Shown one piece after another: positions 1-7,565 of a stretch of DNA of 41,426 nt. Origin of the DNA: Bacteroidota bacterium (GTDB taxonomy: Bacteria; Bacteroidota; Bacteroidia; Chitinophagales; Chitinophagaceae). A program made the position numbers and the translations under genes. How positions within the stretch are numbered: the first letter of the stretch is position 1; every line of letters starts with the position of its first letter. The stretch lies in assembly GCA_018267545.1 (NCBI GenBank), contig JAFDYG010000112.1, forward strand, positions 1 through 41,426, written 5' to 3'. The notes beneath the pieces are model-generated. The model saw only the letters and a program-made list of their open reading frames with translations, did no database searches and was not told the DNA's origin.

Positions 1-873
1 AAAGAAGCCCAGCCCGACGAATATCCAAAACATACCGTCACCGTCAACGGCTTCTGGATGGACAAAACCGAAGTCACCAACGCACAATTCGCGGCATTTG
101 TAAAAGCAACCGGATATATCACAACGGCGGAACGTAAGCCGGACTGGGAACAGCTCAAAAAACAGCTCCCCCCCGGTACCGCCAAACCCGACCCAAGCCT
201 GCTCGTCGCCGCTTCCCTCGTCTTCACCCCGCCCGACCACCCCATCTCTCTCGACGACTACGGTCAGTGGTGGTCCTGGAAAAAAGGAGCCAACTGGAAA
301 CAGCCACAGGGTCCCGGCAGTAATATAAAAGGAAAAGACAACTACCCCGTCGTTCAAATATCCTGGTACGACGCTATGGCCTATTGTAAATGGGCCGGGA
401 AGAGTCTGCCCACCGAAGCCGAATGGGAATTTGCCGCACGCGGCGGACTCAGCGATAACGTCTACCCCTGGGGAAACGAAAAGGTGAACACCGGCTCCGC
501 CAAAGGCAACTTCTGGGACGGGCACTTCCCCGATCATAATACAGAAACGGATCACTACTACCACACAGCCCCCGTCGCATCCTTCCCCTCCAACGGCTAT
601 GGGCTCTTCGACATGGCAGGCAACGTATGGGAATGGTGCTCTGATTACTATAACCACGAATACTATCACGAGTCCGGTGGCCTCAACAATCCCAAAGGCC
701 CTTCGAAAAGCTACGACCCGGACGAACCCTACGCGACCAAACGCGTTATCCGCGGCGGCTCGTTCCTTTGCAATGACTCCTACTGCTCCGGCTATCGCGT
801 CTCCCGCCGCATGAAAAGCACCGAAGACAGCGGCCTCGAGCACCTCGGCTTCCGCTGTGTAACCCGCCGTTAA
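1..873 (+). CDS. Formylglycine-generating enzyme (FGE/SUMF1 family), 5' partial
   Basis: The frame is open from base 1, so the N-terminus lies outside the window; 290 codons are visible. FGE oxidises the active-site cysteine of sulfatases to formylglycine. The FGE-sulfatase fold is clear: PKHTVTVNGFWMDKTEVTNAQF at the visible N-terminus begins the domain, followed by LPTEAEWEFAARGG, GNVWEWCSDYY and RVIRGGSFLCNDSYC. The two cysteines of LCNDSYC (codons at 769-771 and 784-786) match the catalytic pair of true aerobic FGE. Many FGE-fold proteins lack this pair, so this one is probably a real sulfatase maturase. A Cys-type sulfatase lies 0.85 kb downstream in convergent orientation, which fits. 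The next gene starts 6 bp after its stop. Confidence 0.9.
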   Translation, partial: KEAQPDEYPKHTVTVNGFWMDKTEVTNAQFAAFVKATGYITTAERKPDWEQLKKQLPPGTAKPDPSLLVAASLVFTPPDHPISLDDYGQWWSWKKGANWKQPQGPGSNIKGKDNYPVVQISWYDAMAYCKWAGKSLPTEAEWEFAARGGLSDNVYPWGNEKVNTGSAKGNFWDGHFPDHNTETDHYYHTAPVASFPSNGYGLFDMAGNVWEWCSDYYNHEYYHESGGLNNPKGPSKSYDPDEPYATKRVIRGGSFLCNDSYCSGYRVSRRMKSTEDSGLEHLGFRCVTRR

Positions 874-879
874 CAACCC

Positions 880-1719
880 ATGAAAGAAACGCTAAAAAGA
901 ATTCTAAAAAGTCTCCAGCTCTACCACCCCCTACAAACCGCCTATCGATCAACCCTACGCAGCGCCCACAATCAATTGCTAAGACTTACCTACGCCAAAT
1001 ACAAAGGCCCCGGCTTCGAATGCAATTTCTGCGGCGCATCCTACACAACCTTCGTCCCTGAATACCCTACCCCCGATATCAAAAAAGCCATCGAAGAAAA
1101 TCATGTCATCGCAGGTTTTGGACCCAACGTCTATTGCCCGAACTGTCTGAGCAAAAACAGGGAGCGCCTGATAAAATGCGTGCTGCAGCAATACGCTTCT
1201 ATCAAAGAAAAGAAAATCTTACAGTTCTCCCCCGAGCCACACCTCCACCGCTTTCTAAAAGAAACCGCCTTCGTCACCACGGCCGACATCACCCCGGGCT
1301 TTTATCGGCACATAGACCCAAACATCCAACAAGCCGACGCCACCCGCCTCCCCTATCCCGACGAGTCATATGATATCCTCATCGCCAACCACATCCTCGA
1401 GCATATCCCCGAAGACACCACCGCCATGCGCGAGCTCTTTCGCGTCCTCAATAAAAAAGGTCTTGCGATTCTGCAAGTCCCCTATTCCGAGAAAATCATC
1501 AAAACAATCGAAGAACCGAACATCGACGATCCCGTCCGCCAGGCCGCCCTTTTCGGACAAAAAGATCACGTCCGCATCTACGCAAAAGAAGATTATATAA
1601 AGCGGCTGCAACAAGCCGGCTTCAACGTACGAATACTCTCCCCCGAAACCCTCGCCCCCTTCCGCATCCACGCCATCCAGGAAAACGAATCCGTCTTCCT
1701 CTGCGACAAAAATATCTAA
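880..1719 (+). CDS. Class I SAM-dependent methyltransferase with N-terminal zinc-ribbon-like region
   Basis: 279 aa. Residues about 48-90 carry two CxxC pairs (CNFC and CPNC), suggesting a small zinc-binding module. The Methyltransf_11-type Rossmann domain follows: the LPYPDESYDILIANHILEHI stretch is the usual post-II/motif IV region, and FRVLNKKGLAILQVP follows it. The glycine-rich motif I is weak (KILQFSPEP), as in several methyltransferases of polysaccharide gene clusters. The substrate is unknown. It starts 6 bp after the FGE gene, so co-transcription is likely, and its last 4 bases overlap the convergent sulfatase gene. Confidence 0.75.
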   Translation: MKETLKRILKSLQLYHPLQTAYRSTLRSAHNQLLRLTYAKYKGPGFECNFCGASYTTFVPEYPTPDIKKAIEENHVIAGFGPNVYCPNCLSKNRERLIKCVLQQYASIKEKKILQFSPEPHLHRFLKETAFVTTADITPGFYRHIDPNIQQADATRLPYPDESYDILIANHILEHIPEDTTAMRELFRVLNKKGLAILQVPYSEKIIKTIEEPNIDDPVRQAALFGQKDHVRIYAKEDYIKRLQQAGFNVRILSPETLAPFRIHAIQENESVFLCDKNI

Positions 1720-3152
1720 AGCACCTTAGCCGCCTCCCTCCTGTTCTTCCCCTCGTGCCCCGTCAGATCATCCCCCAGGTCCTCCCTCGCCTCATCCGCA
1801 ATCTTCATCAGTTTCTGCACCATCTCCGGGTACAAAAGCTGCACGTCATAATCCTCTCCCGGATCATGCGCCAGATCATACAACGCCATCGGCACCTCTC
1901 GCTTCCCGATCACACCGCCACTTCCATCCTTTCCATGCAACGCACCATACGTAGACCCGGAATGTGGCAGCACCAGCTTCCAATTCTTATACCGCACCCC
2001 TTCCAGGCTATTCTTATTGAAGTAATAGTAAAAATTTTCCCTCGGCGAGCTCGCCGAAGCCCCCGTCAGAAACGGCAGGAAATTCAGGCCATCAATCCGC
2101 TTCGACGGCAGTGACGCACCCGTAGCCGCTGCAATCGTCGGCAGCAAATCCATATTTGTCATCAAATGACTATTCACACCCCCTGCTTCGATCTTCCCCG
2201 GCCAGCGCATGATCAGCGGCACCCTCGTCCCGCCCTCGAACGTCGTCGCCTTCCCCTCCCTAAAACCACCGCTGCTCCCCGCATGATTACCGAAATTCAG
2301 CCAGGGGCCATTATCGCTTGCCACCACCAGAATAGTGTTGGAAGCCAGCCCCGTTTCATCCAGCGTCTTCATGATCTGCCCCAAACTCCAATCCAGCTCC
2401 ATAATTACATCCCCAAAGAGCCCAAGGTCACTTTGTCCCCTGAACCGCGAAGAAACCGCCAGCGGTATATGCGGCATCGGCTGCGCCAGATAAAGAAAGA
2501 AAGGCCTGCTCTTATTCTCTTTGATAAACGCCGTCGCCCTTTCCGTAAACAAAGTCGTAAACTGTTCCTGCTGCGCATGCGTCTTGATCGTGTCCACCAC
2601 CTTGTCACCCTCGATCATCGTCAGCTCCGGCCAGTTGAACTTGATATTATGCGTATCGGTAACCATCTTGCCATCCTTATCCCTCGGCCATATATCATGC
2701 GAGTACGGCAGGCCATAAAAAGAATCGAATCCATAATGCGTCGGAAAATAAGGCGGCTTGTTTCCCAAATGCCATTTACCCAGCATCGCCGTCCGATAAC
2801 CCGCCTTCTTCAACAGCAGCGGCAACGTCTCCTCTTTCGGGTCCAGCGCTATCTTCGACCCTGGCAACAGCGCTCCCGCCATACCCACCCGGTTCGGATA
2901 GCAACCCGTCAGCAAAGCCGCCCTCGAAGCCGTACAGATCGGCTGCCCCGCATTATAATGCGTAAACCGCGTCCCTTCCTTACACAGACGATTGAAGTTC
3001 GGTGTAGCAATCCCCGTCATCCCATACGGCTCCGTATCTCCATAACCCATATCATCCATCAGGATGATAATGACATTGGGCTGCTTACCCGTCTGCGCCA
3101 AACCCGTTTTCATTACTCCTGCAAAACACAACAAAAACAAAAATCTATTCAT
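1716..3152 (-). CDS. Arylsulfatase-type sulfatase (Cys-type, S1 family), secreted
   Basis: 478 aa from the chosen ATG at 3152. An in-frame start at 3221 exists, but the 3152 start gives a clean signal peptide (MNRFLFLLCFAGVMKTGLAQ). The family hydrolyses sulfate esters, here probably on glycans in the periplasm. Metal ligands appear in NVIIILMDDMGYGD (residues 26-39). The sulfatase signature is C73-T-A-S-R77 followed by AALLTG, with Cys as formylglycine precursor and Ala instead of the common Pro. The conserved GKWHLG and DNGP motifs are present. It needs FGE maturation, and an FGE gene lies just upstream on the other strand. Its first 8 bases overlap the end of the gluQ gene, so the two are probably co-transcribed. 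Confidence 0.93.
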   Translation of the reverse strand: MNRFLFLLCFAGVMKTGLAQTGKQPNVIIILMDDMGYGDTEPYGMTGIATPNFNRLCKEGTRFTHYNAGQPICTASRAALLTGCYPNRVGMAGALLPGSKIALDPKEETLPLLLKKAGYRTAMLGKWHLGNKPPYFPTHYGFDSFYGLPYSHDIWPRDKDGKMVTDTHNIKFNWPELTMIEGDKVVDTIKTHAQQEQFTTLFTERATAFIKENKSRPFFLYLAQPMPHIPLAVSSRFRGQSDLGLFGDVIMELDWSLGQIMKTLDETGLASNTILVVASDNGPWLNFGNHAGSSGGFREGKATTFEGGTRVPLIMRWPGKIEAGGVNSHLMTNMDLLPTIAAATGASLPSKRIDGLNFLPFLTGASASSPRENFYYYFNKNSLEGVRYKNWKLVLPHSGSTYGALHGKDGSGGVIGKREVPMALYDLAHDPGEDYDVQLLYPEMVQKLMKIADEAREDLGDDLTGHEGKNRREAAKVL

Positions 3153-3975
3153 ACAGCTGATTATATAATTCTTCCCAATTTCTGGCGCTGCCCAACCCCA
3201 ACAACCCCGCAAGACGCCCATAGATCTCCTCTTTTGTCAACCCCTCCTTTCTCAAATACTGGATAGAAGTATCTCCCGCCGACTTCGACAGCTTCCTCCC
3301 ACCCTCCGTCATCAACAAGCTATGGTGATAAAACCCAATCTTTCCAAACTCTACCCCCCTTCCCATCTGCCCGGCCAAATAACGCTGCGCCGCCGTACTC
3401 GCCAAAAGGTCCTCACCTCTTACCACAAAATCCACCTTATAATACAAGTCATCGATAACTGAAGTCAATTGATAAGCAGGAAACCCATCCCGCTTCCGCA
3501 CCACAAAGTCCTTCATCGACCCGCCCAAATCATCCGTCCTCAGCCTCCAACTCACCCCTTCTGCATCCAACGAAATCGCCTTCTCTCTACAAGTCCCCGC
3601 ATACACCCCATCCTGGCTATCCCTCAGCACCTGCGCCCTCGAACACTCGCAGGCAAAAACCTTCCCCCTTAGCATTTCCAATCCCTCCTTATATAAACCC
3701 ATCCGATACACCTGCGAATACTCCCGCTCGAACTCCTCTACATCCCTCGGCCCTTCCCCCCACGGCAGCTCCAAAAAATTCAACGTATCAAAAATATCCT
3801 GCACATATTCCCTCTCCGCCCTTACCCTGTCCATATCATCGATCCGCAACAACACCTTCGCCCCCGCCTCCTTCGCCAACCCCACCGTCCGCACAAAAGA
3901 AACCACATTCCCCAAATGCAAAAACCCACTCGGCGTGGGTGCAATCCTCGTTCGCTCAAATTTAAATGCAGACAT
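3145..3975 (-). CDS. gluQ: Glutamyl-queuosine tRNA(Asp) synthetase
   Basis: 276 aa from ATG 3975; a GTG at 3993 is an alternative start. GluQ-RS is a truncated glutamyl-tRNA synthetase paralogue without an anticodon-binding domain. It attaches glutamate to queuosine-34 of tRNA-Asp. Visible features are the HIGH-like element APTPSGFLHLGN, the KMSKS-like KLSKS, and the zinc motif C-x-C...Y-x3-C (ACEC... and YAGTC) that marks GluQ-RS. The length (about 280 aa) fits this family rather than full GluRS (about 470 aa or more). The gene lies about 140 bp from a divergent tRNA-Asp(GTC) gene, the enzyme's own substrate. Confidence 0.92.
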   Translation of the reverse strand: MSAFKFERTRIAPTPSGFLHLGNVVSFVRTVGLAKEAGAKVLLRIDDMDRVRAEREYVQDIFDTLNFLELPWGEGPRDVEEFEREYSQVYRMGLYKEGLEMLRGKVFACECSRAQVLRDSQDGVYAGTCREKAISLDAEGVSWRLRTDDLGGSMKDFVVRKRDGFPAYQLTSVIDDLYYKVDFVVRGEDLLASTAAQRYLAGQMGRGVEFGKIGFYHHSLLMTEGGRKLSKSAGDTSIQYLRKEGLTKEEIYGRLAGLLGLGSARNWEELYNQLYE

Positions 3976-4069
3976 CTCCCGCAAACTTCCCACTTTTCCT
4001 CAACAAATAGCACTCAGAACCCTACGCTTTTATTACTCAAACCGCAACAAAGTCAACAGCAAGAAATAA

Positions 4070-4102
4070 TTTGTTTATCTCCCCCCTTCTCCCCTATATT
4101 TG
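4070..4102 (+). promoter_or_regulatory. Bacteroidota-type promoter of tRNA-Asp
   Basis: The -33 box TTTG lies at 4070-4073 and a perfect -7 box TATATTTG (TAnnTTTG) at 4095-4102, with a 21-bp spacer. The -7 box ends 16 bp before the mature tRNA 5' end, leaving a short leader. Confidence 0.8.
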
Positions 4103-4118
4103 CAACCCCAACAAAACT

Positions 4119-4192
4119 GGATCGGTAGTTCAGTTGGTTAGAATGCCGCCCTGTCACGGCGGAGGTCGCGGGTTCGAGTCCCGTCCGGTCCG
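4119..4192 (+). tRNA. tRNA-Asp (anticodon GTC)
   Basis: 74 nt cloverleaf. The acceptor arm GGATCGG pairs with CCGGTCC (one T-G wobble). The anticodon arm CCGCC-CTGTCAC-GGCGG has GTC in the loop. The T arm is GCGGG-TTCGAGT-CCCGT. The discriminator base is G and CCA is not encoded. The U33-GUC context fits queuosine modification at G34, which the neighbouring GluQ-RS would then glutamylate. Confidence 0.97.
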
Positions 4193-4211
4193 CAAAAATT
4201 CGCTTTTTTTC

Positions 4212-4240
4212 AAAACCCGTTCATTCCGAGCGGGTTTTTT
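4212..4240 (+). terminator. Rho-independent terminator after tRNA-Asp
   Basis: AAAACCCG (4212-4219) pairs with CGGGTTTT (4231-4238) across an 11-base loop and runs into a T tract ending at 4240. It sits 20 bp after the tRNA. Confidence 0.75.
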
Positions 4241-4346
4241 GGTCCGAAAATCACCCTACCTTCCCAGTCAAAAATCATGTCTTTATTAATCACTTGTTAA
4301 GAGATTCTAATACCTCAAGGATGATTTTCGAGCCCTTTGATTTGTA

Positions 4347-4463
4347 TTACTTGGACTCATTCTGATCGTCTTTGTTAACTGTCTCTTCTTCTCTCAAATA
4401 TTGGGCTACCGCTATTTGCGCTAACATTTGCATAAACCCAATTACTTTTTCAGCTTCCTCTAA
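4347..4463 (-). pseudogene. 3' fragment of small membrane-protein gene interrupted by the IS66 element
   Basis: On the - strand this segment reads EEAEKVIGFMQMLAQIAVAQYLREEE..., ending with TAA at 4347-4349. Removing the IS and one copy of the 8-bp duplication joins it in frame to the 5' fragment at 7300-7565 (266 + 109 nt = 125 codons with stop). The fusion point reads NLTLEE-AEKVIGF. The C-terminus is therefore soluble, helical and acidic. The family is not recognised by name. Confidence 0.8.
4456..4463. repeat. Target-site duplication, left copy
   Basis: TCCTCTAA, identical to 7300-7307. Eight bp is the usual duplication length of the IS66 family. Confidence 0.92.
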
Positions 4464-4490
4464 GTACCCATCCGGCCAAGTACATATTTC
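4464..4490 (+). repeat. IS66 left terminal inverted repeat (outer)
   Basis: It matches the reverse complement of 7273-7299 at 25 of 27 positions. The inner 20 bases (4471-4490) are identical to the right end. It is flanked directly by the target duplication, so this is the end used in the transposition event. Confidence 0.9.
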
Positions 4491-4508
4491 TACGACGTAA
4501 CAGTTGCT

Positions 4509-4640
4509 CTAACTTACTTGATAAAAGTTCGCTATGGAAGAGAGCAAAGGCATACCAGTTTGAAAATATCGTGGCAAGGCGGCCATTTTAAACTCTTCAG
4601 GAAAAGGTTGGCAGTTCAGCAGTTCAAAAAGAAGGGCCTC
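4509..4640 (-). other. Open coding-like stretch downstream of the 96-aa ORF inside the IS
   Basis: In the same frame as the 96-aa ORF, directly after its TAA, the - strand continues open for about 42 codons (LEALLFELLNC..., ...MAALPRYFQTGMPLLSS...) to a TAG at 4509-4511. It looks like protein sequence, so it may be the remainder of one longer passenger gene broken by a stop codon, or a second partial gene. It is not recognised. Confidence 0.35.
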
Positions 4641-4643
4641 TAG

Positions 4644-4934
4644 TTATAACATTTTTTTCTGTTGCGTTGCATCCGAATAGTACCATACTTTTCCTCCTAA
4701 TTCACCTTCAACTAATCGAGCAATCCTTTCTCCTTCGGCATCCAAGGCATCGACCAGCGACATGTCGTTATAATTCAAATAAGATGCATCCCAATATTTT
4801 AATAGCCACTCATTGATTAATTGCAACAATCCAGGTGAAAGATTTAGGTCCGCTGGATTAATATATCCTCCTTCATAGTAATCCCGAATACCAGTCCCAT
4901 TAAGCATTCCATCTATTACTAAATATCTATTCAT
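4644..4934 (-). CDS. Hypothetical protein, passenger in the IS66 element
   Basis: 96 aa, starting MNRYLVIDGMLNGTGIRDYYEGG at ATG 4934. It is acidic and soluble with no membrane segment. The central stretch LDAEGERIARLVEGELGG followed by KVWYYSDA resembles small orphan proteins often seen near toxins or mobile elements, but I cannot name a family. It lies between the outer and inner left inverted repeats of the IS, downstream of tnpC and on the same strand, so it moves with the element as a passenger. Its frame continues after the stop, which may mean truncation. Confidence 0.6.
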   Translation of the reverse strand: MNRYLVIDGMLNGTGIRDYYEGGYINPADLNLSPGLLQLINEWLLKYWDASYLNYNDMSLVDALDAEGERIARLVEGELGGKVWYYSDATQQKKML

Positions 4935-4986
4935 AACATCAATTGGCCCTAAAAAAATATATGATCAATATTGCCCTCTTTAGTAA

Positions 4987-5007
4987 GTATCCGAGCGGCC
5001 AAGTATG
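4987..5007 (+). repeat. Inner copy of the IS66 left inverted repeat
   Basis: GTATCC-nnn-CGGCCAAGTA matches the right terminal repeat at 16 of 19 positions. From here to 7299 is 2313 bp, the size of an ordinary tnpABC IS66 element. The 523 bp between 4464 and 4986 therefore look like an addition outside the original end. Confidence 0.65.
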
Positions 5008-5048
5008 CTTTGTCGGCTTCAAAACCTTGGCTTAAGCTTCTGGTGAAG

Positions 5049-6520
5049 TTAAGCGATATATCGGTGAGGAAGCAAATTTTGTACCCTATTGATGGGATGG
5101 TCAGCTATTCGTTGAAGGACCTCTTTCAACCAGCCGTAGGGTTCAATGCCGTGCATTTTGCATGTGCCCAATAGACTATATAGCATCCCACTTCTTTTGG
5201 CTGCCTCATGTGATCTGGCAAACAGGTAGTTCTTTCTTCCCAGGGCGACGGGCCTGATACTGTTCTCCACCGGGTTGTTGTCGATCTTCATGCGTCCGTC
5301 GGTGATGTAGACAGACAATTTGTTCCATCGTTCCATACTGTAGGCCAGCGCCTTCCCGATGGCGCTTTTCGGCAGAACGTGCACATACTGTTGCTGCATC
5401 CATAGCCAAATTGCCTTCAGGATAGGCGCAGCCTTCATACAGCGAACAACTTTAAGTTCTTCAAAATTCAGGTTGGCTTCTTTGCTGACCCGCTCGATCT
5501 CATAGAGTTTCTGTGTCTCACAAAGGGCATAGAAAGCCCTTTCGTAATCGTTGTCCAGCGCTTCATTGAACATCCGTCGGGCATGCGCCATACAGTGTAT
5601 CAGCGTAATGCCGGGACGCTTGTCAAAAATATCGTAAGCTGCATAACCATCCGTCTGCAAATAACCTTTAAAATGTTCCAGGATTTCCATTGGCCCCTCC
5701 CGACCCCGGCCTTCCTGGTAGTCGAAGAACACCAGTTTATCGATGCTGTTTTGATATACCCAGTAATAGCCTCGGTGCGTTTCTCCTTTCTTATCCTTAT
5801 CGATCACTTTGATCGGGGTTTCATCGGCATGCAGGTATTCACTGTGCAATGCCTCTGCTTTAAGGGCATTGAACAGCGGTGTGATCAGCCCGCAGGTAGC
5901 GCTTACCCAATCAGTCAGGGTAGAATAAGGCAACTTGACACCAGTTCGTTCAAAGCGTTGCATTTGCCGGTGCAGAGGAAGATGATCGATGTATTTGTCG
6001 ATGACGATCTGTGCCAGCAAGCCTTCGCCGGCGATGATCTTTGGCAAGGGGCGGGAGGGCAATTCCCCAATGAGAATGCCACTAGTATCCGGCCGGGCAT
6101 ATTTGATGCGCCGGTATTGTTTGACATACAATTCCCCAGGTTGGTATTCCAGCACCTCTGTGATCTCTTCGCCCATCTTTTTGCAGTCGCGGGTATCTTC
6201 ATCGGGTTCTATGATGATCTCCTCCCGGCGCAGACTTTCCGGCAGCTTCGTCCGGCCAGGGTGCTGAAGGGGCTTCGTCTCTACTGTAATACCCTGACGG
6301 ATATAGCTGATCTTTTGGGCATTGGTGACCGACACGGCAGCGACGGCTTCGGTGTGGATATCCAGTAATAATTGTGGATCGCTGGGAGTGATGGAACAAA
6401 CCGTTCCTGCCGGGAGCCGAAGATCATTTTCTGTAGCTGCTGCAACTGCTGCTCCAGGGCTGTGATGCGCAACTGGGATTGCTCATACAATTGTTTATAA
6501 TCCGGAGCGGCATTTTGCAT
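5049..6520 (-). pseudogene. tnpC: IS66 transposase TnpC, frameshifted
   Basis: The N-terminal part (from ATG 6520) reads MQNAAPDYKQLYEQSQLRI and continues through a coiled-coil LEQQLQQLQKMIFGSRQERFVP, the typical TnpC leader. The frame is then lost at about 6375-6397. The rest continues one frame over from a QLLLDIHTEAVAA stretch to the stop at 5049. The catalytic domain (about 428 aa) is intact: HADETPIKV, LQTDGYAAYD and NNPVENSIRPVALGRKNYLF supply the DDE residues. It would be an inactive transposase unless the break is a sequencing error or is bypassed by frameshifting. Confidence 0.88.
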
Positions 6521-6569
6521 AAACGGTAAGCTCGTCTATGCGAGACATCTACACAAATTTAGTTATCAA

Positions 6570-6938
6570 CTATTTAATGGCTTTGTGTTGATATCTCTTC
6601 CGATATTTGATCGTTTGCAGGGAGATGCCTTGCAAGATAAAATGCAGTTGATTGGCACTTAGTTGAATGCTCCTGGCATCTAGGTCAAAGGCCGGTACTT
6701 CGAAGGCCCCTTTCTCCAACCGCCGGTAGAAGATGGTAAAGCCGCCCTGCTCATAGACCAGCATCTTCAGGTGTGTGCGGGGTTTGTTGATGAAAATAAA
6801 GGCATCCCCCTGCGTAACCTGCCGCCCGAGTTCATTGACGATGATTCCACATAGCAAGTTAAAACCTTTGCGCATATCGGTCTCCTTCCGGTAAAGATGA
6901 TAGGCCCGGTGATCACTGAGGGTGATCAGACTGCTCAT
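6570..6938 (-). CDS. tnpB: IS66 accessory protein TnpB (Orf2)
   Basis: 122 aa from ATG 6938, chosen because it overlaps the tnpA stop as ATGA and gives the usual TnpB start. Family motifs are YRKETDMRKGFNLLCGIIV, GDAFIFINKPRTHLKMLVYE and FTIFYRRLEKGAFE. TnpB is required with TnpA for IS66 transposition; its biochemical role is not settled. An upstream extension of the frame to 7088 is just the other reading frame of tnpA. Confidence 0.9.
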   Translation of the reverse strand: MSSLITLSDHRAYHLYRKETDMRKGFNLLCGIIVNELGRQVTQGDAFIFINKPRTHLKMLVYEQGGFTIFYRRLEKGAFEVPAFDLDARSIQLSANQLHFILQGISLQTIKYRKRYQHKAIK

Positions 6939-7230
6939 GCCAATAGTTCTTTGAGGTAAGATGCGCTTACCGGCTGGTAAATCTTTATAATTCCCACCAT
7001 GGCAAACAGACCCCGTTCCGGAGTGATATGAACGGCTGCAAAACCTTCTGTTGAATGGTCTTCTTCTGTACTGTACTTCTGCTTCCATCGGTGAAAGGTT
7101 CCTCCGGCAATACCACGACCTTCACAAAAGGATTTGATATTTTGACCGCTTTGAATCTGGTCCTGAAGAATCTTTAAACAGTTGCCTTGCTGCGATATTT
7201 GCGAACCGGTTTGACGTTGCTTTCTTCCAT
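6935..7230 (-). pseudogene. tnpA: IS66 TnpA (Orf1), frameshifted
   Basis: ATG 7230 starts MEESNVKPVRKYRSKATV and then hits TAA. One base back, the sequence continues LKILQDQIQSGQNIKSFCEG and then GIAGGTFHRWKQKY to the TGA at 6935. This gives exactly the TnpA helix-turn-helix domain. A -1 shift near 7173-7182 restores the full protein. The site contains TTTAAAG on the coding strand, so programmed -1 frameshifting is possible, but a simple one-base deletion is equally consistent. The stop overlaps the tnpB start. Confidence 0.8.
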
Positions 7231-7272
7231 ATCCAATTTTGCCGGCTAAGCTAGGCCAATTGGCGGGCTGCG

Positions 7273-7299
7273 GAAATATGTACTTGGCCGGAGGGATAC
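7273..7299 (-). repeat. IS66 right terminal inverted repeat
   Basis: Reverse complement of 4464-4490 at 25 of 27 positions. By chance it extends the reading frame of the interrupted gene into the IS, ending at 7251. Confidence 0.9.
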
Positions 7300-7307
7300 T
7301 CCTCTAA
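7300..7307. repeat. Target-site duplication, right copy
   Basis: TCCTCTAA, identical to 4456-4463. Confidence 0.92.
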
Positions 7308-7565
7308 CGTAAGATTCGTCTCGTGTTCTTTTAAAATCTTCAGAGCACGGTGAGACGTCATTTTGGAATTTTCCATCAAAACGATTATTACGTGATAAAA
7401 TGCTGAAACCGCAATTATGGATGGCCCAAGAAACACATTAAAATACCAACAGATAATAAAACTTGAAAGTATGGTAGTGATGGATAGTACCGGTTGATCA
7501 TTGCCAAAATACATATTTTGGGCACGTCTTACATCATTCGAATTAATTTGAGTGAATTGCCTCAT
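7300..7565 (-). pseudogene. 5' fragment of small two-helix membrane-protein gene interrupted by the IS66 element
   Basis: Starts at ATG 7565 (MRQFTQINSNDVRRAQNMYF). Two hydrophobic segments are visible at about residues 26-45 and 47-64, then a charged helical tail broken by the IS. In this copy the frame runs on into IS sequence to 7251, giving a 104-aa chimera with 15 or so foreign residues. The uninterrupted gene would encode 124 aa. The start overlaps the end of the DUF4062 gene by 23 bp, so the two were translated together and the membrane protein is likely the partner of that protein. Confidence 0.8.

Larger units (their letters stand above)
4464..7299 (-). mobile_element. IS66-family insertion sequence, 2836 bp, with passenger segment
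   Basis: The element is bounded by inverted repeats beginning GTA (4464-4490 and 7273-7299, 25 of 27 bases matching, of which 20 consecutive are identical) and by a perfect 8-bp direct repeat. Gene order on the - strand is tnpA, tnpB, tnpC, the canonical IS66 set, followed by an extra region of about 0.5 kb with a 96-aa ORF. tnpA and tnpC each carry a frame break, so this copy is probably not autonomous now, although the intact ends and duplication suggest a fairly recent insertion. Base composition lacks the C-over-G skew of the host genes. Confidence 0.93.

Noticed and set aside
2166-3266. Long open frame on the + strand opposite the sulfatase
   Set aside because: It is antisense to a clear sulfatase with signature motifs. 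The translation is rich in Arg, His and Pro with no domain, an effect of host C-richness.
4471-4520. A + strand reading YPSGQVHIS followed by a stop, similar to the tail of the 7251-7565 frame
   Set aside because: The similarity is explained by the IS66 terminal inverted repeats; neither is a real protein end.
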